A stretch of 64,000 bases of DNA, from the NCBI GenBank assembly GCA_000149265.1, contig CH003412.1, positions 4,913,577 through 4,977,576 on the forward strand, read 5' to 3'. Shown here piece after piece: positions 54,475 through 64,000 of this stretch; positions within the stretch are counted from its first letter, which is position 1; each line of letters starts with the position of its first letter. The stretch comes from Ciona savignyi. Its lineage: Eukaryota > Chordata > Ascidiacea > Phlebobranchia > Cionidae. A model generated the notes under the pieces. That model saw only the letters and a program-made list of their open reading frames with translations. It did no database searches and had not been told where the DNA came from. A program made the position numbers and the translations under genes.

Positions 54475-55870
54475 TTGTGCCACAATATAAGTTGTGTTGT
54501 ATGATGGCTTTGAACAACAATGGGACACACGTTAATAAAACAAATACTGTATTAGAGTACTATGACTTAAAAAGTGAGTGTGTCAAAGTATCAGGAAAGT
54601 AATATGGGTCAAGTGTCGACTTGTATACCAATACATTTCCTATAGTGCCATAACGAAGTCGGGCAGTCCTAAAGTACAAAAAATATGGATTTCAGGAAAA
54701 AGTGTTAATATTTACCAATCTTCCAACAGTAATGTGGTTTATAGGCGATATTTAAACTAGCGTTGTATTCATATTCTGCATTTTCTTTTATATTATCTTG
54801 TTTTAGTAACATATTAAATCGAGAAGGACTAATAAAAAAATAAAATTGTTAAAAGCAAGCATCATGTTTTTTTTTAAATCTACGTATAGTTTGATGTGAC
54901 GAATACTAAGCATTGGTGCACCAATATTCTAATATGTGTGTAAATTAACAAAGGCTGTATCCACAAACGCCGTAAAAGCGCCAGCGCTATGACGAATATT
55001 TGTTTGTTGCAACATATTAGGCGAATGCTCGGTTGTCAGCTTATTGGTACCTCTAAGGGAACGTGTGTGGTAAAGAACAATTGCAATATCAATGAGCGAA
55101 GGCTAGAGCAATTAAAATACTAAGAACTTTTAGGTCTGCGTGCAGTTAAGGTATTATTAACCTCTGCCTATAGCATCATAGAGAATAAACGCTATCGAAG
55201 AACTATGTTGAAAAATGGAAGTTATACCCAGCAATTTATGCTCACAAAGTAATTGGGAAATTTGCACAGTGGAGCAGATATCGAGGTAGTTTTGTGTACA
55301 AAGTAATTGCAGTATTTGCATAGAGAAGCTTTTAACCAGGTGGTATTGAGTACATCATGTTTGTGGCGTTTGTAACGTGATTATCATATCCTGAGTGTCA
55401 TCAACATTGTTGTCGTGCAATTATTATTTCCGAAATTTTTTCGGGATGTTTGCTAGTATCTATTTACCGTGCGTTTTAAATCTGTAGAAATTACGCTTTA
55501 ACAAACCACTATGTTGTTAAATGAAGCTTATATCCCAGTAGTTCTGTATGTTTCGTCGTTGGGATGCTTGCAAAATGGGGCATATTATCCCGGTAATTTA
55601 TATGTACTATACGTGTTAAGCAAAGCGAAAAAGGCAAAGATATTTAAGATCTATTTGGTGTTCTTAGTTTACAGGTATGCGGCATATGATATTTGGAGAG
55701 ATATGATAAGAGTTAGAAATTTTATTGTAGGAATTTGATATACACACTTGGCATACTTCGTGTTTTGCAACAGAATGGTTAAGGGTTAAATAATAATTCT
55801 TACTTGATTGACAAGATAATACAAAAGTGACGTATTTTTGTGTTATTTGAACTTGTTTTAAAAATTATGG
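54475..55870 (+). repeat. Diverged ~1.4-kb direct repeat, left copy
   Basis: Matches 62200-63860 over long stretches: TAGTTTGATGTGACGAA, GGAATATTTGTTTGTT-like, TAGCATCATAGAGAATAAAC and AAATGGAAGTTATACCC all recur in order. Many indels separate the copies. No long reading frame is shared. Confidence 0.75.
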
Positions 55871-56101
55871 ACTCTGTTTGTACAGGGTGTTCCAAAAATA
55901 ATATATCAAGCTAAACTTTCCGTATCCGGCGAAAAGTGAAATTACAGAGATTAACACTTTTGTCACGAAGTGTAGTTCTGAAGTCACCACCCTACAAATA
56001 TTAGATATTGTAGCTAACAGGACTAGATATCTCAAAACCCAAAATTTAGGGGTTTATCCCAAAGGAATTTTCTTGACTTGCAAAGATACTAGTTTTTTAA
56101 C

Positions 56102-56207
56102 GGAGCTCAGTTTCGAACCCAATAAGGTGTCTTCACTAAGACCGTTTTTGTTTAGAAGTCTGCATATTTGTCGGCCGCGTTAACCATTCGGCCACAGGAT
56201 TGTACCG
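56102..56207 (-). mobile_element. SINE family B (tRNA Ser/Leu-like), copy 1
   Basis: In sense: TGTGGCCGAATGGTTAACGC (box A) and GGGTTCGAAACTGAG (box B), with a long AT-rich middle. It is too far from a cloverleaf to be a working tRNA. Confidence 0.75.
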
Positions 56208-56689
56208 CAAATATACTAATAACTTTTTTTGTCGTGTTTTGTTTTCGTAGCGACCAACCTAATTATCCAAATTTTCATTTATTGTGTACATTGTTAGTCC
56301 ACTTATTAACAAGTATGTTAAAACCGTGTGTATTTTTTGGTATATTTGTTATTTCAGTATATTTGTCATAAAGCACGTGGCAGGGGTATTCTCTCCGTCT
56401 AAAATCATCTAAAACAAGTTTTTAAATCGAAATAAACGTTTCCTTTTTTTTCTTTTTTCGAAGTGTTTATATACCATATAGCGACTTTAGTTAGGAGCCC
56501 TGGTAAGAATGCATTTTATCATTACTGTACTACTAAATAACGGTACTGTCTGTTTTATAAAATAAATATCTTTCTGGTCGTTTAAGGCAATTTATCATAA
56601 CCAAATGTTTTTTTCGCGCATTTCGCAAATCATTTCAAAACCATTAATTCGAACCCTGCCATTTTTATTGAAATTTAATAGGTTTTGCG

Positions 56690-56755
56690 GCCCATTGAAT
56701 TATTTTAAGTGACAATGCGGCCCACTACAATAAAAGGTTGGACATCCCTGGTCTA
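56690..56755. mobile_element. hAT-like MITE fragment
   Basis: AGTGACAATGCGGCCCACTA and GGTTGGACATCCCTG match the relic in EIF2S2 intron 6. Its end directly abuts element E copy 2. Confidence 0.55.
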
Positions 56756-58120
56756 GATGAGCAAAAACCAAAATTTTGGGTAATATAATTAGGGGAATTC
56801 CCCTGGGAGGTAAAAAACCAAAACAGTATTTTTTTCCAAAATTTTAGCTTTTTTGGGCATAGCGCTTGAACGGCTGCTTCAATTTTGATCAGATTTAGTG
56901 GAATGTAAGTAATTAGTCACTTATTTAACACCTAAAAAAAATTAAAAAAAATATTTAGGAAAATACCCCCAAAAATAGGTTTTTGTTCTCAAATCAGGAT
57001 TGTGACAAGCATGCCATTTCACCTCGACATTTACCAAAAGGAGTAATGGAATCGCAAATAAAATTTTACATTTGTTAGACAACATGGTCTAGATGTGCAG
57101 AAATCAAAATTGTGGGTGATAAATTTAGGGAAATTCCCCTGAGACCTTAAAAACCAAGACGGTATTTTTTTCTTAAAAAATAGCTATTTACCGGATAGCG
57201 CTTAAATAGATTCTCCAATTTTAATCAGATTTGGTGGAATGTAAGTGCATTAGTCACTGATTTAACACTTAAAACAAATAAAAAAGATTACCTAATGAAA
57301 TACCCTAAAAATAAGATTTTTTCCTCAAATCATGATAGCAACATATGCATGGCATGGCTCTCCGACATCTACCAAAAAGAGTAATGGAATCGCAATAAAA
57401 ATTTGACATTTGTAAGAGAACATGGTCTAAATATGCAGAAACTATAATTTTGGGTAATGAATTCAGAGGAATTCCCCTGAGACGTTAAAAACCAAAACGT
57501 TTTTCTAAAAAATTATCTTTTTGGGGCATAGCGCTTGAACGGCTGCTCTAATTTTGATCAGATTTGGTGAAATGTTAGACCATTAAACACTCTGAGTCAA
57601 TTTATTAAAAGAAAGTTAACATTTACTTAGGGTAATTCCCTTAAAAACGAAAATACGATCTTGAATTATGACTGTGACAGACATGCCATATGGCACTGAT
57701 ATATCCAACAAGGAGTCGACAAATCGAAATAAAACTTTAAGAATTGTTACATCACATGACCCACATATGTAAAACAGAAAATTATCTACTAAACCCAGGG
57801 GAATTCCCCAAAACCATGAAATCGGGGTATTTAGAAAATTTAGCTCTATTTTACCACCACGCTTAAAAAAAAGCTTTAATTTAAAACAGTTGTGGTTAAA
57901 TGTTCGTAAATTTAAGACGTTTATTCTTTTCTCAACTACACATGGAAAAAAAGTTTGGTCTGATAACTATGGGACCCATGCGTTTATGCTTGCAGAAACA
58001 AAGTACATACTCAGTGTATAAAATACAAATTGTGGTTAGGGACACTGTAGCATGAATATATGGTATACGACATGTGTTTTATAAATAGTGGTGGTTAAAC
58101 ACGTGGTTGACACTCTCTAG
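56756..58120 (+). mobile_element. Repeat element E, copy 2 (5'-truncated, three units)
   Basis: Unit landmarks (GGTCTAGATGTGC type) occur at about 56756, 57086 and 57423. The palindromic GGGGAATTCCCC block recurs, and the unique 3' part matches the start of the window. It ends GACACTCTCTAG followed by T. The 5' end stops at a MITE. Confidence 0.8.
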
Positions 58121-58121
58121 T

Positions 58122-58252
58122 TTGTAATGTGTTTATCCACTGACGTGTTTTAACTACTGTAGTTTTGCCGTTTTATCCGGTCTCCTCAATGTAAAATAAT
58201 TTTATTCTTCCTTACTGTAACGAAGGAGCGAAAAAATAAACTAAACTAAACT
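58122..58252 (+). mobile_element. Repeat family C, copy between two E elements
   Basis: TGACGTGTTTTAACTACTGT, TTTTGCCGTTTTATCCGGTC and an AATAAACTAAACTAAACTA tail. It starts directly after E copy 2. Confidence 0.8.
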
Positions 58253-58453
58253 ATCCAACTAAGACTTATCCAACTAGTTTTCTTATTCCAAATATTATTG
58301 AAAGCGTAAGTGCTACGCTTCAAGTAATCTGAACATTTTGTTGCTATTGTGTTTTAAGTTAAGCGTAAATATAGGTAGATTTTAAAATTATTGTGTCCTT
58401 GAAATTTGTAAATTAGAGGTTACGCCTGCGGTCTGATTTCGGCACAAAATTCT

Positions 58454-60024
58454 CATTATGGGTCCCATTTGGAAAAATGGGACACATATTGTTTTTGTCC
58501 GTTTTCTTTTTTTCGTCAAACGCTTGACAGGTATGGTTTGTGGACCCGACATCTACCAAAAGGGGTAATGGAATCACAACGAAACTCGGTAATTTGTTAG
58601 ACCGCATGGTCTAGATATGCAAAAGCCAAAAATTTTGGGTGATAAATCCAGGGGAATTCCCCTGGAAAGTCAAAAACAAAAACGGTATTTTTTTCGAAAA
58701 AATGAGCTCTTTTGCGCATAGCGCTTGAACGGTAGCTCCAATTTGAATCAGATTTGATAAAATGTAAGTGTATTAGTAACTGATTTAACACTTAAAAGAA
58801 ATAAAAAAATTACCTAGGGAAATACCCTAAAAATAAGATTTTGTTGTCAAGTCATGATTGTGACAGACATTCAATGTCGCCCCGACATCTACCAGAAGGA
58901 ATGATAAAATCGCAATGAGATTTTGTTATTTTTTTTACAACATGGTCTAGATATGCAGAATCCAAAATTTTGGGTTATAAATCCAGGGGAATTCCCCTGG
59001 CACGTTAAAAACCAAAACGGTACTTTTTTCTAAAAATTTAGCTCTTTTGCGCATAGCGCTTGAACGGTAGCACCAATTTGAATCAGATTTGATAAAATGT
59101 AAGTGCATTAGTAACTAATTTACCATTTAAAAGAAATAACAAAATTACCTGGAGAAATACCCTAAAAATTAAGATTTTGTTGTCAAACCATGATTTGACA
59201 GGCATGCCATGTCGACCCGACATCTACAAGAAGAAAAAATGTATGCGCAATCAAACTTTGTTATTTGTTAGACAACATGGGCTAGATATTCAGAAACTAA
59301 AATTTTGGATAATAAATCCAGGGGAATTCCCCTGAGACGTTAAAAACCAAAGCGGTATTTTTTCTAAAAAAATAGCTTTTTTGCGCATATCGCTTGAACG
59401 GCAGCTTCAATTTAAATCAGATTTGGTAAAATGTAAGACCACTAAACACTCTGTTTCAATTAAAACAAAAAAAGCATTTATTATGGTAATTCCTTTAAAA
59501 ACGAAGATATGTTCCTGAATTATGATTGTAACAGGTATGCCATATCGTACTGACATCTCCAACAAGGAGATCGACAAATCAGACAAGGAATCGACAAATC
59601 AGATTAAAACATTAAGAATTGTTATATAACATAACCCACATATGTAATAACAAAAAACTTACGTAATAAACCCAATAGAAACTTATCTACTAAACCCAGT
59701 AATTCCCTGAAACCACGAAAAACTAAATTGGGCTGTTTTGGGAATTTAGCTTCATTTTAATACAGCGCTTAAAAGGATCTTTAATTTAAAACATTTGTGG
59801 TGAAATGTTCGTAAATTTAAGACGTTTATTTTTTTACCTTCACATGAAAAAGAAGTTTGGTTTAATAACTATGGGACCCATGCGTTTATGCTTGCAGAAA
59901 CTATAACTACATACTCAGTGTATAAAATACAAAATGTGGTTAGGGACCCTGTAGCATGAATATATGGCATACAACAGGTATTTTACAAATAGTGGTGGTT
60001 AAACACGTGGTTGACACTCTCTAG
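58454..60024 (+). mobile_element. Repeat element E, copy 3 (complete, three units)
   Basis: Begins ATTATGGGTCCCATTTGG and has units at about 58608, 58942 and 59279. Perfect CCAGGGGAATTCCCCTGG palindromes lie at 58648-58665 and 58983-59000. It ends ACTCTCTAG followed by T. Both ends match copy 1, which defines the element limits. Confidence 0.8.
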
Positions 60025-60206
60025 TTTCAGGTTTAGTTAGCTTGCGATGCACTCGCTTCATAGTCGCTTTATTTGTCTTGTCTGCTTTAGCATGTTAATT
60101 CCAATCACTCTTCTTTATTTCAAATTAAAATCCATTAAGCAGAAAGAGCCTGGAACTTTTCACAACCCTAAATTAACGGATGCTTCAAAGAAGGTCGATT
60201 GATATG

Positions 60207-60319
60207 TATGGTCGTGTGGCCAAATGGTTACGCGACCGATATACATATACCGACTCCTATACAAAAAAACGGTCCTAGTGACGAGTCCACAATGGGTTCG
60301 AAACTTAGACCGGCAAAAA
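60207..60319 (+). mobile_element. SINE family B, copy 2, with 16-bp target duplication
   Basis: GGTCGTGTGGCCAAATGGTT head, box B GGGTTCGAAACTTAG and an A-run end. AAGGTCGATTGATATG flanks it exactly at 60191-60206 and 60320-60335, the mark of LINE-driven retroposition. Confidence 0.9.
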
Positions 60320-60344
60320 AAGGTCGATTGATATGCTTGTAATA

Positions 60345-60590
60345 ATAGGTTCAAGGTTCGAAACTGGTTGCTATAGCTAGTCGGTTGTGTCCTGGGGCAA
60401 GGCACTTAACGGACATTGCCTGAACCGACGGATTATTGGGTTCTACCTAATTAAAGGAATGTCTTAATATACAACACACTGCAATGGCTACGGTATAAAC
60501 CGACGGTGGGCGCGGGGTGATCGACGATTACCCGTGTGTTAACCCCCTGGGTTTTCCCATTCATATAAACTTAAATATCCTATTTTATCC
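60345..60590 (+). mobile_element. SINE family A, 5'-truncated
   Basis: Starts near box B (GGTTCGAAACTGGTTGC) and runs to the CCTATTTTATCC tail. It is the last family A copy in the window. Confidence 0.88.
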
Positions 60591-60758
60591 TAATTACTAC
60601 CCATAGGTAAAAACCTAATTTTAGGGTTTAGGCATACCTGTAGGTCACTTAATCCAAGTGGCAAACGAGCTCTTTATTAAATACCGTCAACATTTATCAT
60701 TGACTGAGAACTTAAAAATGTTTCCTTGACAATTATACTATTCAATCAACCAGATCAG

Positions 60759-61903
60759 CAAACCAAACATTTATATACTGGTTCATTGACAACCCGGCGT
60801 ACGTTCGGAACGGAGAAGATCGAAACCCTCGTAAATTTAACGGAGGGTTTATCAACTGGACGATGTCCTACCGTCGTGATGCTGATGTGTTTAGGCCACC
60901 ATTAGCGTCAGATACTGCGAATAGGATTTTTAATCGCAATGGTAATTACGTGGATTATATACTGAAGAAGAAAAGTCGACATGCGGTGAGTTTAATAAAT
61001 GTTTAGTCGGTTGAACTTATTTAAAAAAGTACGGTCGTGTGGCCGAATGGTTAACGCGAACGATACATATACCGACTACTTTACAAAAAAAACGGCCCAT
61101 TTGAATAGCCCATCGCTTCGAAACTTGGCTCGGTAAAAAAAATTATTTAAAAAATCTAGTAAACAGAAGTCGCAGAAGCTTCACCTTTATTCTTAATTTA
61201 CTGTGTTTTTAGACCGCTTGGTTTTATCTTTTTTAGCTTTGGGTTGTCGACGACTGCGAATTATTCAGGGGCTCAAAATTGCGGATGAAACTGGCCAACC
61301 AGCTTTACGAAGCTGGACTAAAATTGGATACCTATGGTTGGTGCTACAACAATCAGAAAGCTTTTAAAAAATTAAGCCAAGATGTTTTGGATTCCTACAA
61401 GTTTTACCTTGCTTTTGAAAACGCGGAACATTGTATTGACTACGTTAGTGATACATTTTGGCGTGATAGTATCGAAGCGGGGAGAGTCCCTGTTGTGTGG
61501 GGGCCTAGAAAATCGGGATTATTTGGTTCCTTCCGGGTCGTTTATCTATGCAGAAAACTTTGAAAGTCCAGCCAAACTTGCGGCTTATCTCTTGTACCTC
61601 GATAAAAACGATACAGCGTACAGGGAGTATTTTAAGTGGATGGAACAGCCGGGGGAGGAAATGGAACGAATTAAAGAACTTTATAAAATGTCCTGGCAGG
61701 AACGACTTTGCGACAAGTTGCTGTCAAACACACAAAATAAGGTTATAGATAACATTCCCGATGTCCATTATGGGGTGGATTCGGGCGTTTGTATAGATAG
61801 AGTATTGATTTGTTATGTAATATTACTCAGCAATAAACTCGATATACTCGATTTATATTTTATCCTTGCTGTTGACTCTTTCAATTTTGCCTCGATAACT
61901 TAA
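60759..61903 (+). CDS. GT10 alpha-1,3-fucosyltransferase-like, C-terminal part (frameshift)
   Basis: Enzymes of this family move fucose from GDP-fucose to N-acetylglucosamine or Lewis-type glycans in the Golgi. Two exons are seen, 60759-60985 and 61237-61903. The first has the family signature FINWTMSYRRDADVF. The second has LWVVDDC, LDTYGWC, FYLAFENAEH and RVPVVWG, and after a frame change YLVPSGSFIYAENFESPAKL and WQERLC. A surplus G in 61499-61503 breaks the frame; without it the reading gives VPVVWG-LENRDYL and continues to the stop at 61901-61903. The usual YITEK motif is YVSDT here, so the conserved Glu-Lys pair that contacts GDP-fucose in studied members is changed. The first exon opens with an acceptor (GATCAG) mid-codon, so N-terminal exons with the signal anchor are missing from view. 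It may be a diverged enzyme or a decaying paralogue. Confidence 0.88.
61033..61140 (+). mobile_element. SINE family B, copy 3, in fucosyltransferase intron
   Basis: GGTCGTGTGGCCGAATGGTT head and GCTTCGAAACTTGG box B. TTATTTAAAAAA lies on both sides, probably the target duplication. Confidence 0.85.
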
Positions 61904-62199
61904 AAAAACAGGTGAATAACTTAAAAAACATAACTTAAAAAACAGGAAATTTGATAAGCTCGAAGTTTTCTACATAAACCATGGATCACTGGTTTCTCAA
62001 CGTGGACGGTTTATTAGCCACTAAATTTTAACCCAGAATTACTAAATTCAGAAAATGTCTGTTTTAATGGACCTATATCGAAACTTTTACGATGTTTGTT
62101 TATCCGGTCTGGTTTTACTCCAGCCTAACTCAATTCCCCGCGAGGTTCTTGTATTTTCCCGTGTCTGGTTTCAAAAGATCAAGTTCAAGTTAGATAATG

Positions 62200-63860
62200 G
62201 CTTTTAGCAACACTCAAACACACGTTGATATAACTGTAGGAATAATTTGACTTCAGAAGCGAAATTTTCAAAGTACCAGGAAAATATTGTAACGTTATGT
62301 AATGTGCTTTAAATACGATAATTAAACTAGTTTTGTAGTAAATCCGTGGTGTTGTAATTATTCAATATGTACCGCATGTTGTTCTTATCAGTTATTACAG
62401 GTTTCATATGACTCCCCCTTCACACGGTTGTAAAACCGCGGAGCATGACGTTTTCAGGACTTCCCTTTTCCCCTATACTGCCATGCCTCTTTGTTTTCGA
62501 TCATGAATTAATGTCATACAGTTTTAGAACCGTGGCTCCTGCAGTAAACAGCTCAGAGAAGCCGAGTTTGGTGTTTATTAAGTCGTGCCCGATTATATTG
62601 AATTAATGATCATATGCGTTTTATTGTATCTGCATTTAATCAAGAATAAAAGAACCTTCCGATATTGGATCGCGAGTCACAAATTAGTACAGGTAGAGCA
62701 GAAGGCCCTAATAATATATAAATACGTAATAATATATGAATACGCTACAGCTTAGTATGTAATTTTTACATTTCCATTGTAAATGAAGCAGAAATTTTGA
62801 GAAGAAAATCATAAGTGTTAAAGATGAGTGTTAAAAACTTGTTTTTTAAATCTGCATATATAGTTTGATGTGACGAAGACAGCAATGGTGCATCAGTATT
62901 CTAAGATGTGTATGTAAATTGAAATTGCTGGATTCACAAACGCGCCTGCGCTCTGCCGGATATTTGTTTGTTTCGTCATAATATAAGCGAACGCTCAGTT
63001 GCCAGCTTATCAGCAGCACATACCTCTCGACGATGGTGTGTGGTATATCTTGAACGCAATATCAGCGAACGTGCATACGGTACAGTACATTTCTATTGTA
63101 AAACTATTCCTGCGATTTGTTCATAACTGAAAGTAACATTACATAATTCAATGCATATTCCATGTGTTGAATATCTGGCTAGTATTAACGTCGGCCTATA
63201 TAGCATCATAGAGAATAAACGCTACCGAAGCAATATGTTGCAAAATGGAAGTTATCCCATCAATATTTGAACACAAGTAATTGGAAAACTTTCATATCGG
63301 AGCAAATATTGGGGTCATTTTGTATACTAAGTCATTGCGACATTTGCAGAATATATTCAGATAGTTGTTTGTGTAAATTATAAAGAGGCTGTTATAGCTT
63401 GTGTGACACCCACATTTTTGGCGCGCATGCATTATACCCGAAACTTCCCAGGAAGCTAGCTAATTGTTATTTACCCGGGTGTTTACAGAGAATAAGTTCC
63501 ACAAAACTACTTCGTTGCTAAATGAAGCTCCTTTCGTGGTAGTTTTTTTACACATATTGATAGGGATATTTACAAAATGGAGTTTATATCCAGTTAGTCT
63601 TGCGTCCTACGTGTTGGGCAAAAGAAGGTAAGGAATTTGAGATATATTTACCATCTTGGATCCATTACTTTGTCTGTATGTTGTTGGAGAGGCCCTAAAA
63701 GTATTAAAAACCTAACCGTCGCTCTCCTATATACTGGCCATACTTGCTTAAGTTTTGTAACAGAATGCTTTGAGGTTAAATAATAAGTCTTACGCGAATG
63801 GCATGTTAGAGTAAAACATTTAGCTTTTTCTGTAGTTTAAACTAGTTATAATATTATATA
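62200..63860 (+). repeat. Diverged ~1.5-kb direct repeat, right copy
   Basis: Partner of 54475-55870 in the same orientation and order. Starts shortly after the fucosyltransferase stop. Confidence 0.75.
62645..62650 (+). terminator. Candidate poly(A) signal of the fucosyltransferase
   Basis: AATAAA about 740 bp beyond the stop; it lies inside the direct repeat, so the assignment is weak. Confidence 0.25.
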
Positions 63861-64000
63861 GCCTGTGTTTGTTCAGCTGCTAAATTTTAAGTATTGCCAG
63901 CTTAAGTCACGTATTACAAATCTAAATGTACGCTGGCTTTATGTGTTTAATTTCTGAAAAAAGCAATCAGCATTGACTTTACTTAATTCTTTCACGCACC

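Larger units (their letters stand above)
53629..60758. other. Repeat-rich intergenic region between CDPF1 and the fucosyltransferase
   Basis: Filled by family C, the 54475-55870 duplicate, tRNA-like SINEs and two E elements. Missing 5' exons of the fucosyltransferase could lie here, but none was recognised. Confidence 0.6.
61904..64000. other. Downstream flank of the fucosyltransferase
   Basis: Apart from the direct repeat at 62200-63860 and a possible poly(A) signal, no gene was recognised before the window ends. Confidence 0.5.

Noticed and set aside
60207-61140. Working tRNA-Ser or tRNA-Leu genes
   Set aside because: Box A and box B are present but the arms do not pair into a cloverleaf and the unit is repeated with target duplications, so these are SINEs.
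61382-61903. 173-residue frame as a separate protein
   Set aside because: Its second half is the continuation of the fucosyltransferase after the frame break; its first half is an out-of-frame shadow.

Overview
The window looks like about 64 kb of an AT-rich, intron-rich deuterostome genome. The best guess is an ascidian of the Ciona type. The reasons are short introns, vertebrate-like conserved proteins, and very dense small tRNA-derived SINEs and MITEs. The species is inference: no species-specific marker was checked. There are three runs of N (13659-13758, 26310-26573, 49622-49721), so this is a draft assembly. I see no prokaryotic, viral or CRISPR content and no clearly novel multi-gene system.

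Seven protein-coding genes were rebuilt exon by exon by matching splice sites and reading phase to known families. From left to right they are: eIF2 beta (EIF2S2, +, 3147-7823, 10 exons); a CTR1-type copper transporter (SLC31A1-like, -, 9771-13075, 4 exons); Rab11 (+, 17254-24670, 5 coding exons); cytosolic aconitase/IRP1 (ACO1, -, 26792-39661, 21 exons, open throughout); nucleoporin NUP93 (-, 40839-52687, 19 exons); CDPF1 (-, 53323-53628, one exon); and the C-terminal part of a GT10 alpha-1,3-fucosyltransferase-like gene (+, 60759-61903). These are mostly housekeeping genes with no shared pathway. The only loose link is metal biology: copper uptake by CTR1 and Fe-S/iron sensing by IRP1. CDPF1, NUP93 and ACO1 lie on one strand, but the gaps between them (635 and 1177 bp) are not those of a tight operon.

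Three genes have a one-base surplus in a C or G run that breaks an otherwise conserved frame: EIF2S2 at 7795-7797, NUP93 at 46007-46010 and the fucosyltransferase at 61499-61503. The common pattern points to consensus errors or haplotype indels more than to three dead genes.

The rest is mobile DNA. It includes: (A) about 26 copies of a ~290-bp tRNA-derived SINE ending in a TCCTA-rich tail; (B) a second tRNA Ser/Leu-like SINE, one copy with a 16-bp target duplication; (C) a ~150-bp repeat with an AACTAA-like tail; (E) a 1.3-1.9 kb element made of ~335-bp tandem units carrying a perfect palindrome, present three times; two ~97%-identical 1.08-kb piggyBac-like elements between TTAA sites; several hAT-like MITEs with 8-bp target duplications; a mariner-type MITE; and MITEs with CCCTAA-like cores. 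A diverged pair of ~1.5-kb direct repeats (54.5-55.9 and 62.2-63.9 kb) brackets the fucosyltransferase region. Several introns hold tandem repeats, two of which run into a splice acceptor.
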